Of a stretch of DNA of 64,000 bases, positions 44,311-53,091 are shown piece after piece. Made by a program: the position numbers and the translations under genes. The DNA comes from Fibrobacter succinogenes. Its GTDB lineage: Bacteria; Fibrobacterota; Fibrobacteria; Fibrobacterales; Fibrobacteraceae. The notes under the pieces are model-generated. The model ran no database searches and was not told the DNA's origin. It saw nothing but the letters and a program-made list of their open reading frames with translations. Location: the NCBI GenBank assembly GCA_902761355.1, contig CACWJY010000012.1:30869-94868 (forward strand), in the 5' to 3' direction. The first letter of the stretch is position 1. Each line of letters begins with the position of its first letter.

Positions 44311-45810
44311 ATGAAAGTCCACAAAATATTTTTATTTACGGGAGCATTCGTAGCCACAGCTGTAGCCGGTGGCTTGAATACAAATACCAACCAGTCCATC
44401 GCCTATCAGAGGCATGTTATGCGATATGCCACCACCGATAACGATGCACCTATTTTTAACCCTGCCGGTACAGGATTTATGGAAGACGGTTGGCACCTGT
44501 CTATCAATTCACAGGCATTCTGGCAAACCCGCACCATCTATACAGAATCGCCCCTATTTGGCGGCGAAAAGAAATTCGAAGGAAAAGCACAAATCCCAGC
44601 CATGCCGAGCCTGCTTACCACCTGGCACCACGGAGACCTCGCCATTTCGGGATACTTTGGAATTGTTGGTGGCGGCGGCAAACTGAATTACAAGAAAGGA
44701 ATCCCCTCCTTCGAAGCGGCCATCGCCCAAATTCCAGGACTCCTGACACAAAAGGGACTCGAAACGACCGATTACAGCGCCGATCTTTCTCTCAAGGGAA
44801 CCTCTTACATATTCGGATTCGGACTCGGTGCCGCGTACCGAATCAACGAAATGTTCTCCGCTTATCTGGGCGCCAAGTTCAGCTACGCCATTAACCATTA
44901 CGAGGGCTCCCTCAAAAACGTTCAGCTCAATCCTAAGAACGAGCAGCTCGGTCTGAATGGCGAAATGGTCAATGCGGTTGCTACATTCAACAGCGCCTCC
45001 GAAAAGCTTGCCAACATGGCAGAACAGGCCGCCGCAGGCGCAGAAAAAGCCGCAGCCGCAGCACAGCAATACGAAGCCGCAGGCGACAAGGCAACCGCCG
45101 CCCAATATGCCGCTAAAGCCAACGAACTGAAAGCGACCGCAACAGAACTCACCGTCAAATCAAAGACTTTTGAAGCCGTAGCAGAACAGGTTTCTGACAA
45201 GGAACTCGACGTAGAACAGACCGGCTGGGGAATCACTCCCATCGCAAGCATTTCTTTTAAGTACAAGCGTCTAACGGCAGGCATCAAGTTTGAGTACAAC
45301 ACTTCCATCGAGATGGAAAATGACACCAAGAAAAATGAAGTTGGACTTGACGCCTACAACGATGGAGTCAAATCCCACAGCGACATTCCCGCCTCGATAT
45401 ACATGGGTGCAACCTACGCTCTGCTCGACAATTTCCGCGTGAGCGCAGGATACGGCCACTGGTTTGACTGGTATGCCGATTTACCGGGAAACCAAGAACA
45501 TCACGCCAAGGGAACCGACGAATTCTTGGGCGGTGTCGAAGCAGATTTCCTTACCCGCTGGACCGTTAGCGGAGGCATGCAAATTTCTAAATACCACCTA
45601 GACGACGACTACATGAGCGACATGAGTTTTATCATGGATAACGTCACTCTCGGTTGCGGCCTCGCCTTCCGCGCAACTGACTGGATTAAAATCAACGTTG
45701 CCTATTTCCATTCGATTTATGACGACTGGAAAGAAAAAGAAGCCTACGGCAGCAACACCTACAAACGTACCAGCCGTGGCGTCGGCATCGGTGCAGACCT
45801 AGATTTCTAA
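44311..45810 (+). CDS. FadL/OmpP1-family outer-membrane transporter with Ala-rich helical insert
   Basis: A 499-residue outer-membrane protein (signal MKVHKIFLFTGAFVATAVA). The N-terminal hatch region NAPIFNPAGTGFM-like segment (here DAPIFNPAGTGFMEDGWHLS) and the strand pattern identify the FadL family, which takes up hydrophobic compounds. Residues about 223-300 are an insertion of almost pure helix, rich in Ala, Glu and Lys (EQAAAGAEKAAAAAQQYEAA), not part of a normal barrel. The protein ends RGVGIGADLDF with terminal Phe. AGGA lies before the ATG. Confidence 0.85.
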   Translation: MKVHKIFLFTGAFVATAVAGGLNTNTNQSIAYQRHVMRYATTDNDAPIFNPAGTGFMEDGWHLSINSQAFWQTRTIYTESPLFGGEKKFEGKAQIPAMPSLLTTWHHGDLAISGYFGIVGGGGKLNYKKGIPSFEAAIAQIPGLLTQKGLETTDYSADLSLKGTSYIFGFGLGAAYRINEMFSAYLGAKFSYAINHYEGSLKNVQLNPKNEQLGLNGEMVNAVATFNSASEKLANMAEQAAAGAEKAAAAAQQYEAAGDKATAAQYAAKANELKATATELTVKSKTFEAVAEQVSDKELDVEQTGWGITPIASISFKYKRLTAGIKFEYNTSIEMENDTKKNEVGLDAYNDGVKSHSDIPASIYMGATYALLDNFRVSAGYGHWFDWYADLPGNQEHHAKGTDEFLGGVEADFLTRWTVSGGMQISKYHLDDDYMSDMSFIMDNVTLGCGLAFRATDWIKINVAYFHSIYDDWKEKEAYGSNTYKRTSRGVGIGADLDF

Positions 45811-45849
45811 ACCACGCCCCCACGCTCCGCAATAAAAATTGAAAAGGAG

Positions 45850-45877
45850 AAGGCCTCTGCGTTAAGCAGAGGCCTTC
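45850..45877 (-). terminator. Terminator of the RNase P RNA
   Basis: AAGGCCTCTGC-TTAAC-GCAGAGGCCTT on the minus strand, followed by CTCCTTTTC. It directly follows the 3' end of rnpB. Confidence 0.85.
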
Positions 45878-45882
45878 ATAAA

Positions 45883-46244
45883 GGGGCAGTTGTAAGCCGG
45901 GTTTTGTACCTTCTTGCGAAGGCGATGACCATCTCTCTGGACGAATCGTTACCGACCGCCTCAAGCAACCTACCCGAATTCCAGCTGGCGCGGGCCGCTC
46001 CAGGTTCACTTGCGTGAACGGAATTCTGCTTGGTCTTGCACCGGATGAGGTTTACCGTGCCATTCCTGTCACCAGGGATGCGGTGAGCTCTTACCTCGCC
46101 ATTTCACCCTTACTCGCCTTGCGGCGGGCGGTTTACTTTCTGTTGCACTTTCTGTCGTGTTTCCACGCCTGGACGTTATCCAGCATCCTGCCCTGTGGTG
46201 CCCGGACTTTCCTCCAGCTTGCGCCGGCGGCCATCCGCCACCCC
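45883..46244 (-). ncRNA. rnpB: RNase P RNA, bacterial class A
   Basis: About 360 nt on the minus strand with the universal elements of RNase P RNA in order: the GAGGAAAGTCCGGGC block near the 5' end, the ACAGAAA pair, GAGTAAGGGTGAAA, GGTAAAC, AGATGGTCATC and ACAAAACCCGGCTTA near the 3' end. The 5' end is inferred from the promoter: TATATT at 46256-46251 places the start near 46244. The 3' end is set just before the terminator hairpin. Any reading frame across this interval is spurious. Confidence 0.96.
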
Positions 46245-46250
46245 ACCCCA

Positions 46251-46279
46251 AATATAGAAAAACGCCCTTCGAAATGAAA
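46251..46279 (-). promoter_or_regulatory. rnpB promoter overlapping the upstream terminator
   Basis: Minus-strand TTTCAT (46279-46274), 17 bp, TATATT (46256-46251). The -35 and spacer lie inside the terminator hairpin of the esterase gene. Because the RNA 5' end is conserved, this promoter independently calibrates -10-to-start spacing in this organism at 6-7 nt. Confidence 0.7.
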
Positions 46280-46284
46280 GGGCG
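46263..46284 (-). terminator. Terminator of the esterase gene
   Basis: CGCCCTT-TCATTTCG-AAGGGCG followed by TTTTTC on the minus strand, 28 nt after the stop at 46312. Confidence 0.8.
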
Positions 46285-46311
46285 CCTTATAAAGTTTAGG
46301 AATTGGCGTTT

Positions 46312-47652
46312 TTAGCGAGAAAGACCGAAACGAACCGGACGTTCACCCTTAACACGGAGCACATACACACCGTGTTCCAAATCGCTAAATTCTACCGTTT
46401 CTCCAGCAGACACGACTCCATTTTTAACGATGCGGCCACGCAAATCCGTCACGGCGTAGGCGAGGTTGTTACCGGTCGTCACCGTAAAGCTCAAGTTGTT
46501 TTCACCCATCCTGAGTGCCGACGGCTTGATTAAAGCAACCACAATGCGATCGGTGCCAGCAGGCTTTTGCGTTTGCGCATAAAGAAAATTGAAAACCTTT
46601 TCTTGCACCTTTACATCGTAATCTTCATAGTCATAGAATTCATGGGGTTGGCCTTCGACAAAATAGGTATCATGTTCCACGCCATTTGCCGTAAGCACAG
46701 AGTCAATGACATAGCTTCCGTAAAGAGTCGGAGTCCTTACATGGAACGCATAGGAACCCAAGATAGCAGCGGCATCGGGCATCACGTTCTTAAGCACGTT
46801 TGCAATATTGCCCAGCGGGCGACCCGTCTTAAAAACTACCGTACTGTCAGCCTTGCCATGCACCAGGAGCACCGGCTTTTTTACATCTTCGATAATTTTG
46901 GGGTCATGAACGGCTCCCCAGAGGGCAGCCACGGCGTTCGCCTGACCATTAAAGCCCTGGACGCCATAGGCATCAAGACCACCAAGATCCGGGCTACTCT
47001 TTGCTGCCGGCGGAATCTCGGAATCCTTGTCCATGTAGATGTTCTCGAGCGAGAGGATTGCACCAGCGCTATTGCCAATCAAATAAATGCGGCCAGGATC
47101 CACACCCAGTTCATCGGCGTGCGCTCTCACATAACGGACTGCCGCACGGACATCCTGAATACCACGGTAAACCGTTCTCGAGAAATCCAGACTATCAATA
47201 TTCAACGTTTTATCCTTAATTACCGCAGTAATTCCCAGGCGATACCCCACCGCTACCGTTACATAGCCACGAGCCGCCAAAGAATCACAATAGGTAACCG
47301 TATGCTGAGCAAAATCATCCTTAGCACCGGCAGCAAAGGCACCACCATGCATCACCAGGACCGCAGCACGCTTCTTTTCGGTATCATTTTTAGGCTGGTA
47401 AATGTCCATGAACAAATCGACATCCCTAAGGTCAGTCTCACTTTCATAGAGGTATACCGGCGATCCGTCGCCATTTTCGGCATAGGTGTTATACAGTTTA
47501 AGCAGCGTATTCACCTTTTTAAGGTGTTTCACTCCAGACGCATACAAGACGTCTTTCTTGACAGAAACATCGAACATACGGTCCTTATAGCGTTCCGCTC
47601 CATGCGACAACACAACTACGCAGGCCATAAAAATCAGAACAAGTTTATTCAT
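46312..47652 (-). CDS. Secreted alpha/beta-hydrolase esterase with Fibrobacter C-terminal tail
   Basis: A 446-residue secreted enzyme (signal MNKLVLIFMACVVVLSHGA). The alpha/beta-hydrolase fold has the oxyanion motif HGGAF (102-106), nucleophile Ser195 in GNSAG, probable Asp269 (GKADS) and His337 (GQPHEF). The HGG motif places it with carboxylesterase / acetyl-xylan-esterase-like hydrolases. Residues 375-446 form a beta tail ending LRGRIVKNG, GVYVLRVKG and FGLSR, resembling the tail of the GH30 enzyme at 13458. A role in deacetylating plant polysaccharide is an inference. AAGGAG lies before the ATG, and TATATT (47678-47673) before that; the divergent barrel gene has its own TATATT. Confidence 0.85.
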   Translation of the reverse strand: MNKLVLIFMACVVVLSHGAERYKDRMFDVSVKKDVLYASGVKHLKKVNTLLKLYNTYAENGDGSPVYLYESETDLRDVDLFMDIYQPKNDTEKKRAAVLVMHGGAFAAGAKDDFAQHTVTYCDSLAARGYVTVAVGYRLGITAVIKDKTLNIDSLDFSRTVYRGIQDVRAAVRYVRAHADELGVDPGRIYLIGNSAGAILSLENIYMDKDSEIPPAAKSSPDLGGLDAYGVQGFNGQANAVAALWGAVHDPKIIEDVKKPVLLVHGKADSTVVFKTGRPLGNIANVLKNVMPDAAAILGSYAFHVRTPTLYGSYVIDSVLTANGVEHDTYFVEGQPHEFYDYEDYDVKVQEKVFNFLYAQTQKPAGTDRIVVALIKPSALRMGENNLSFTVTTGNNLAYAVTDLRGRIVKNGVVSAGETVEFSDLEHGVYVLRVKGERPVRFGLSR

Positions 47653-47700
47653 ATCATCTCCTTGATGGCGCAAATATAAATAAAATGAACGACTATTTGC

Positions 47701-47706
47701 TATATT
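47701..47706 (+). promoter_or_regulatory. -10 element (TATATT) of a probable leaderless gene
   Basis: TATATT is followed by 9 nt and the ATG at 47716. An in-frame ATG at 47707 directly abuts the -10 and would not be in the transcript. Confidence 0.5.
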
Positions 47707-47715
47707 ATGCCCATC

Positions 47716-49434
47716 ATGCCGATTATTTTGTACATTATTTTGTTTGCAGTTCTTGCCGCGCAAGCGCAAGATACCCCCGGTGCATTCAAAATTGATTCGA
47801 TCAAGTACAATATCGGCGACGCCTTTGACGACTCCAAATACCACACCAAGTACGACAAATGGGCCTACGACTTTTTAAACTGGCTCCATATCGAGACCCG
47901 CGAAGCCACCGTCCGTAAGCTGCTCCTTTTTAACGAAGGCGAAACAGTCACCCCACTTCAGGTTCAGGAATCGGAACGTTTTTTGCGCAGCCAGAACTTC
48001 CTTTCGGACGCAAGCATCGAAATCAGTTCCGATAGCGGCAAAAACATCGCCACCGTCACCACAAGCGACAACTGGACACTCGCTATTCCCACGTCCATAG
48101 GATTTTCGGGCAGCGAATGGAGCTACGCCAACCTGAACTGGGGAATCGGCGTCCAAGAAAGCAACTTCTTGGGACTCGGACAAAAACTCGGCTTCTATTT
48201 TGGACATGACGAATTCCGCGACATGTGGCAGGTTGAATACGGCGATCCACACTTTTTGTTCCGCTACAACCACCTTGACTTTTTATATAGCTACAACACC
48301 GACGGTTACCTCGCCTACTGGAAAATGTACATTCCGTTCCTTAGCCGGGGCCAAAACCAGTGGGCCTACACGCTAGAAGGCCTCAAAAACAAGCGCTACG
48401 CCTACTATTACGGCAGCGGCAAGCTCCCTCCAGGAGCAACCTTATACGAGACAACCAAGAGTCTGGACTCGCTCCCGCTTTACAACGGCAAAAAGGCGAT
48501 GCAGCTCATGAAGGTCCGGGACTTTATCGACGACTCCCTAAGCTTTAGATTCTGCCGCTCGTTTGGTGGAATCTACCGCAAGCTCTACATCGGTGCCACC
48601 TACGACTACCGCTACACTTCGGCAACCGAGGGTACCCTATACCGCTATGTCTTTACCGACGGCAAAAACGCCTACGCCATCGATTCTTCGACAGCCTACA
48701 ACGACTGGCTCGCAGAAGAAAAAGATTCCCGCCTCGGCCTGTATATCAAATTTTCGAACATCCGCTACGAAAAAATCAAGAACCTGCACAACGTCAAGTG
48801 GACCGAAGACATCGAAAAGGGTTACGAGATCAAAGCCCAGATTTCTAAGAATTACGAACAGATCGGAGCAAACAACAACGATATCCGCCTAGATCTCTGG
48901 ACAAGCCTGATGCTTGGTCGCCAGATGCACCATCTTACGCTCAAGACCGAAACTAATTTCTATCTGGACCACGGCAAGCAACACGACTACTACGGTAAAA
49001 TTTCGGGAGAATACATTTTCCACCCCACCAACCACCTATCCACCGCACTTTCCGGCCTAGTCGATCTTTACGAAAACACCCGCTACGGCAAGCAGCTTTC
49101 CCTTGGCGGAAGCAACGGATTTGCAGGATTCCCCACCGGTTTTTATGCAGGGCAGGCACGCGTCTTTGCCAATCTTGAACAGCGCTATTTTTCTGACTTT
49201 GAGCTCGCCACCCTCCGTCCCGTCTTTGCCGTATTCGGAAGTGTCGGCGAAACTGCGTGGGACCTCGAAGATATCAACCGCAAGGACCTTATCTACCTCA
49301 CGGGTTTTGGTATCCGTTTGGCACAGACCAAATCCATCAGCCGCCTCATCAACAAGTTTGACGTGAGCATCCCCTTAAATGGAGTTCGTAAAGGCGAGCC
49401 GCACTACTCCGTCATCACAACTTACAGTCTGTAA
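47716..49434 (+). CDS. BamA/TamA-like outer-membrane protein with POTRA domain
   Basis: A 572-residue Omp85-superfamily protein with a signal peptide (MPIILYIILFAVLAAQAQ), one POTRA-like domain (about 52-110; ATVRKLLLFNEGETVTPLQV, ERFLRSQNFLSDASIEI) and a barrel of about 440 residues (LNWGIGVQESNFLGLGQKLG; LGGSNGFAGFPTGF; a VFAVFGSVGE-like strand). The family inserts or exports envelope proteins or lipids; a specific role cannot be given. ATG 47716 is preferred over 47707 from the promoter spacing. Confidence 0.8.
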   Translation: MPIILYIILFAVLAAQAQDTPGAFKIDSIKYNIGDAFDDSKYHTKYDKWAYDFLNWLHIETREATVRKLLLFNEGETVTPLQVQESERFLRSQNFLSDASIEISSDSGKNIATVTTSDNWTLAIPTSIGFSGSEWSYANLNWGIGVQESNFLGLGQKLGFYFGHDEFRDMWQVEYGDPHFLFRYNHLDFLYSYNTDGYLAYWKMYIPFLSRGQNQWAYTLEGLKNKRYAYYYGSGKLPPGATLYETTKSLDSLPLYNGKKAMQLMKVRDFIDDSLSFRFCRSFGGIYRKLYIGATYDYRYTSATEGTLYRYVFTDGKNAYAIDSSTAYNDWLAEEKDSRLGLYIKFSNIRYEKIKNLHNVKWTEDIEKGYEIKAQISKNYEQIGANNNDIRLDLWTSLMLGRQMHHLTLKTETNFYLDHGKQHDYYGKISGEYIFHPTNHLSTALSGLVDLYENTRYGKQLSLGGSNGFAGFPTGFYAGQARVFANLEQRYFSDFELATLRPVFAVFGSVGETAWDLEDINRKDLIYLTGFGIRLAQTKSISRLINKFDVSIPLNGVRKGEPHYSVITTYSL

Positions 49435-49525
49435 ATACTACAATCTGGAATATCAAAAACGGCGTTTTTTTTGCAAGAAAATGCTTTTTTTTGATAATTT
49501 TTTGTTTTATCGGGCATTTTTTTCG

Positions 49526-49531
49526 TATTTT
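49526..49531 (+). promoter_or_regulatory. -10 element (TATTTT) of a probable leaderless gene
   Basis: TATTTT is followed by AGGGGTT (7 nt) and the ATG at 49539; AGGGG is only 2 nt from the ATG, too close for a normal Shine-Dalgarno. TTGTTT lies 18 bp upstream as a possible -35. Confidence 0.55.
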
Positions 49532-49538
49532 AGGGGTT

Positions 49539-50087
49539 ATGAAATTCGTTTCTAAAATTTTAACTATCGCAGCCTTTGCTGCAGTAACACCTTTTGCGCA
49601 ACTTGCCCCGGAACCCCCGATGGCAGACGTCAAGCTAATGCAGGATTCTACCACAAACCAGCCCATGAAAATGGACTTTTCGAAACCCCTTTCGGGCATT
49701 AGCGACCCAGGAATCCTTTTTAGCCACTTTGCAAACAAACCACTTTTAATCTACTACTTTAGTCCCAAATGCCCCCACTGCCAAAGGCATATCTCCGAAA
49801 TCCAGGATTTGGTCAAGGAATATGAACCCAAAGGTTTAACTGGCATCGCCATCGGGCTCGGCGGCGGCATCAAGAAAAACGACATTCGCCTGTTTATTGA
49901 CCAGTTCCACGTCGCCATTCCGGTTTTCCAAGACAGCGAATATAAGTTTGGCCCCGCCTACGGAACCGGGTACATCCCTGTCGTTTACGTTGTTCAAAAA
50001 GACGGGACCTTCTACCGTTACGAAACCTTGAACGAAGCAAACATGAATCACATGCGCGCAACGCTCAACAAGATATTTTCTAAATAA
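49539..50087 (+). CDS. TlpA/ResA-like periplasmic thioredoxin
   Basis: A 182-residue exported protein (signal MKFVSKILTIAAFAAVTPFA). The thioredoxin fold has the active site CPHC (Cys78, Cys81) and a cis-proline loop (GTGYIPVVYVV). The CPHC dipeptide is seen in DsbA-type oxidants and some TlpA relatives, so the direction of thiol exchange is uncertain. The start at 49539 is chosen for the signal peptide and because TATTTT ends 7 nt before it. It is convergent with the PBP1A gene. Confidence 0.85.
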   Translation: MKFVSKILTIAAFAAVTPFAQLAPEPPMADVKLMQDSTTNQPMKMDFSKPLSGISDPGILFSHFANKPLLIYYFSPKCPHCQRHISEIQDLVKEYEPKGLTGIAIGLGGGIKKNDIRLFIDQFHVAIPVFQDSEYKFGPAYGTGYIPVVYVVQKDGTFYRYETLNEANMNHMRATLNKIFSK

Positions 50088-50131
50088 CCTGACTAACGGC
50101 CTTTAGAATTGATCCCCATTAAACTTTAAAA

Positions 50132-50160
50132 GGGCGCCCATGGCGCCCCTTATTGTTTTT
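50132..50160. terminator. Bidirectional terminator between tlpA-like gene and PBP gene
   Basis: GGGCGCC-CAT-GGCGCCC followed by CTTATTGTTTTT, with AAA before it, between converging genes. Confidence 0.75.
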
Positions 50161-50188
50161 CCATTAGCCGATATCGGCCTGTAGCAGG

Positions 50189-52495
50189 CTAGAACATTTT
50201 GCGAGTATTCTTCTTGGCAGGACCATTGCCGCTAGCCTTAGGAGCGGAACTTGCACCCTTGTTACTAAAGAGTGTCGCATCATCTGCAGACTTGGTCTTA
50301 ACCTCAAAGTGGTTGCCGTCGCAGGTTTCAGTCGGAGCATAACCCGCCGTGTACAGGCAATAGGTTTTCTCGGAGCAGAATTCGCCGGCAAGTTTACCCG
50401 TATGGTTGCAAACGCCCTTGCTCACGACTCCAGCCGGAACCGGGAACGGCTTACGCGGCAGGTCCTTGTGCAGCTGTTTCATCACGGCCATCCAAACTGG
50501 GAGAGCATCTTCGGTACCCGTATGACCGGCACCCAAAGTACCCGGGCTGTCGGAACCAACCCACACGCCCATCGTGTACTGCTTGGTAAAGCCGATGTAC
50601 CAGCAGTCGGTGTAGTCGTTTGTGGTACCGGTTTTGCCGCCACTCGGATGAGTAAAGCCGCTCGCCCACACACGGGCAGCCGTACCGCGGACATTCACAT
50701 CCTTAAGCATATCGACCATCAGATAAGCAGATGCGGGGCGCAATACTTCGTGTTCAACCTTGGAATTTTTTTCGATGACTTCACCATTGCGGTCAACAAT
50801 CGATTCGATCATGTAAGGCTCAATACGGTTACCGCCATTCGGGAACACCGTATAGGCAGAAGTCATTTCCATCAGTGTTGCACCCACAGAGCCAAGAGCC
50901 AAGCTAGGAACAGCCATCAACGGGGCACGCACGATACCGAACTTGCGGGCGTAGTTGACCACGTTATTGAGGCCGTACTTCATGCCCGTGAGAATAGCCG
51001 GCAAGTTCTTGGAGCGGTACAGCGCGCGACGGAGCGTCATCATACCTTCGAAGTCATGTTCGAAGTTTGCCGGACGCCAGACCTTATTCTTGTCCTTGTC
51101 GTCGGGATCGGGAATACTTACCGGCTGGTCGTTCACGGAGTCGCAGGGGCTAGCGCCGTTATCCATCGCTGTCGAGTACACAATCGGTTTAAACGATGAA
51201 CCAGGCTGACGCAGCGATTGAACGGCGCGGTTCCAGCGAGACTGGTTAAAGTCCGAACCACCCACCATGGCACGAATAGCACCCGTCTCGTTTTCGATCA
51301 GGATGGCAGCCACTTCGGGATGATGGTAAAGGATACTGTCGGGGAAACGACGCTTGTCGGCAGGGCGCTTAAGGTCGTCGGCCAGATAATCCTTTTTGAA
51401 AAGCGCATAGACACTATCAAAGTGCGCCACGACACTGTCTTCGGGCATGTCGTACTTTTTGGGGAGGTAAAGGCGACGGGTCGCACGGTACTTGACGCGG
51501 CGGCGCACCTTTTCGACCTGCACGCGGGCAACACTATCGGCATAGGCCTGAATGTCGGGGTCAATCGTCGAGTTGATAGAAACACCGTCGGCATAGAGCG
51601 AGTTCTCGCCGTATTTCTTTTCCATATACTTACGGATTTCTTCGTAGAAATACAGACCGGATTCGTTCGAGACTTCTTTCTTCGCCAGTTCAATCGGAGT
51701 CTTTATATATTCATGGTATTCGTCATCATTAATATAACCCGCATCGCGCATGGCATAGAGCACCGTATTGCGGCGTTCCAGGGAAGCCTTGGGATGACGG
51801 TCGGGGCGGTAAGCCTCGGGACGCTGGAGCATACCGGCAAGAACAGCGAGTTCTGGAATCGTTAGGCTATCAAGAGGACGGCCAAAGTAGAACTTGCCCG
51901 CGGCCTGGAAGCCGTAGTTACCGCCAGCGAGGTAAACTTCGTTCATATAAAATTCAAGGATTTCTTCTTTCGTATACGTCTGTTCGATACGGATAGCCGT
52001 CATCATTTCCTTGATCTTACGCGAAATCGTACGTTCCGGCGTGAGGAACAAAAGCTTGGTCAGCTGCTGTGTGAGAGTCGACGCACCGCGAAGTTTCTTG
52101 CCCGACAAAGCACTTTCCATAACAGCAGAGGGAATCGCCCACACGTTCATGCCCCAGTGGCTATAGAAGGCACGGTCTTCGGTCGCCATCACGGCGTGGA
52201 TCGCATTTTCGGGAATCGAATCGAAACTAGTCCATTCGCGGCGTTCCACGAAATACTCATGAGCGATTTTCCCGTTCATGTCGTAGATGTTGGTCACCAG
52301 TTTCGGATTGATTTGTTCCAACTGCGAAAGAGACGGAAGCTCCGGCGAGAAGTGGTTATAGACAGCCACCACCGCAATAAAAGCCGCGACCACAGGAATC
52401 GCAAAGATAATAAGCCACTTGACCACCTTGCGATCGGTAAACCAGCTCTTTAAAACCCCAAGCACCGCCAATAAAACAGATTTGACTTTATTCAT
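50189..52495 (-). CDS. Penicillin-binding protein 1A (bifunctional class A PBP)
   Basis: A 768-residue peptidoglycan polymerase and crosslinker. A short cytoplasmic tail and one transmembrane helix (VVKWLIIFAIPVVAAFIAVVAV) precede the GT51 glycosyltransferase (MATEDRAFYSHWG, GASTLTQQL, LEFYMNEVYLAGGNYG). The transpeptidase has SxxK (PGSSFKP), SxN (RSKNLPA) and KTGT (GGKTGTTND). The C-terminus has four cysteines and a basic tail. Start set at ATG 52495 (MNKVKSVLL); the longer frame begins inside the tRNA promoter region. TATATT lies 4 nt upstream, an odd spacing. Confidence 0.95.
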   Translation of the reverse strand: MNKVKSVLLAVLGVLKSWFTDRKVVKWLIIFAIPVVAAFIAVVAVYNHFSPELPSLSQLEQINPKLVTNIYDMNGKIAHEYFVERREWTSFDSIPENAIHAVMATEDRAFYSHWGMNVWAIPSAVMESALSGKKLRGASTLTQQLTKLLFLTPERTISRKIKEMMTAIRIEQTYTKEEILEFYMNEVYLAGGNYGFQAAGKFYFGRPLDSLTIPELAVLAGMLQRPEAYRPDRHPKASLERRNTVLYAMRDAGYINDDEYHEYIKTPIELAKKEVSNESGLYFYEEIRKYMEKKYGENSLYADGVSINSTIDPDIQAYADSVARVQVEKVRRRVKYRATRRLYLPKKYDMPEDSVVAHFDSVYALFKKDYLADDLKRPADKRRFPDSILYHHPEVAAILIENETGAIRAMVGGSDFNQSRWNRAVQSLRQPGSSFKPIVYSTAMDNGASPCDSVNDQPVSIPDPDDKDKNKVWRPANFEHDFEGMMTLRRALYRSKNLPAILTGMKYGLNNVVNYARKFGIVRAPLMAVPSLALGSVGATLMEMTSAYTVFPNGGNRIEPYMIESIVDRNGEVIEKNSKVEHEVLRPASAYLMVDMLKDVNVRGTAARVWASGFTHPSGGKTGTTNDYTDCWYIGFTKQYTMGVWVGSDSPGTLGAGHTGTEDALPVWMAVMKQLHKDLPRKPFPVPAGVVSKGVCNHTGKLAGEFCSEKTYCLYTAGYAPTETCDGNHFEVKTKSADDATLFSNKGASSAPKASGNGPAKKNTRKMF

Positions 52496-52550
52496 TTTTA
52501 ATATACAGAAAAAATTTTGGGAAAAAATAATAATTTTTTGTCTATCCCCC

Positions 52551-52578
52551 TTGACAAATCCACACATTAAGCTATATT
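52551..52578 (+). promoter_or_regulatory. tRNA-Arg(ACG) promoter
   Basis: TTGACA (52551-52556), 16 bp, TATATT (52573-52578), 15 bp before the mature tRNA 5' end. Confidence 0.85.
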
Positions 52579-52593
52579 TGGGCCATCAATCAA

Positions 52594-52655
<62 letters not shown>

Positions 52656-52667
<12 letters not shown>

Positions 52668-52717
52668 GAAAAAAGGCGATTTGCGACTGGCACCCGCAGA
52701 AAAAAGGCGATTTGCGA
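52656..52717 (+). repeat. Perfect 31-bp tandem duplication including the tRNA 3' end
   Basis: Positions 52656-52686 and 52687-52717 are identical. Each unit begins with CTGGCACCCGCA, the last 12 nt of tRNA-Arg(ACG), and continues into the terminator stem. Confidence 0.9.
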
Positions 52718-52737
52718 AAAGCAAGTCGTCTTTTTTT
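52706..52737 (+). terminator. tRNA-Arg(ACG) terminator
   Basis: GGCGATTTGC-GAAAA-GCAAGTCGTC with two G-U pairs, followed by seven T. Confidence 0.85.
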
Positions 52738-52850
52738 ATCCCTAGAAAGCAGGCGCGAAACTGGAGCCGCCGTGAGCGAGCTTAGCGAGCGAGAGGATAC
52801 GCCCAAACTCATATTTTCTAGTCTAATTTGGCATATCCGGTCTATATACT

Positions 52851-52883
52851 GCTCCAGGCTCGAGTCCTGGCACCCGCAGAAAA
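52851..52883 (+). repeat. Second copy of the tRNA-Arg(ACG) T arm and 3' acceptor strand
   Basis: GCTCCAGGCTCGAGTCCTGG and the following CACCCGCAGAAAA repeat tRNA positions 46 onward plus trailing bases, with one T-to-C change in the T loop. There is no 5' half, so this is a tRNA fragment, with its own terminator at 52885. The 520-bp stretch 52668-53187 holds these copies, two copies of a 23-bp motif, and the promoter of the XRE gene. Confidence 0.85.
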
Positions 52884-52884
52884 G

Positions 52885-52916
52885 GATCCTTCTCGATAAG
52901 AGAAGGATCTTTTTTT
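52885..52916 (+). terminator. Terminator behind the tRNA fragment
   Basis: GATCCTTCTC-GATAA-GAGAAGGATC followed by seven T, a strong perfect stem. Confidence 0.88.
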
Positions 52917-53091
52917 ATGTATACAATAGGACGAGAAACTGGAGCCGCCGTGAGCGATCATTGTAGCTCGCGCGGTCATGTAAGCGGCAACTTTTATTTT
53001 CAATATAATTTTAGGACATTCCAAAGAATCCTTATTTTATGCGGGTTCCAGCGCGATTCATTTCTTTTTGTTAATTATTTTTTGCGCATTT

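Larger units (their letters stand above)
52757..52957 (+). repeat. 23-bp direct repeat downstream of both tRNA 3' copies
   Basis: GAAACTGGAGCCGCCGTGAG plus CGA occurs at 52757-52779 and 52935-52957. Each copy lies a similar distance after a tRNA 3' end and terminator (about 85 bp once the 31-bp duplication is discounted), so the whole module is duplicated. Confidence 0.8.

Noticed and set aside
45692..46277. Short frames on both strands at 45.7-46.3 kb
   Set aside because: The interval is the RNase P RNA, recognised by its conserved core elements.
52472..52505. Leaderless start for the PBP1A gene
   Set aside because: TATATT is only 4 nt before the ATG at 52495, too close for a start at the ATG; the promoter probably lies further upstream, so this gene was left out of the leaderless set.
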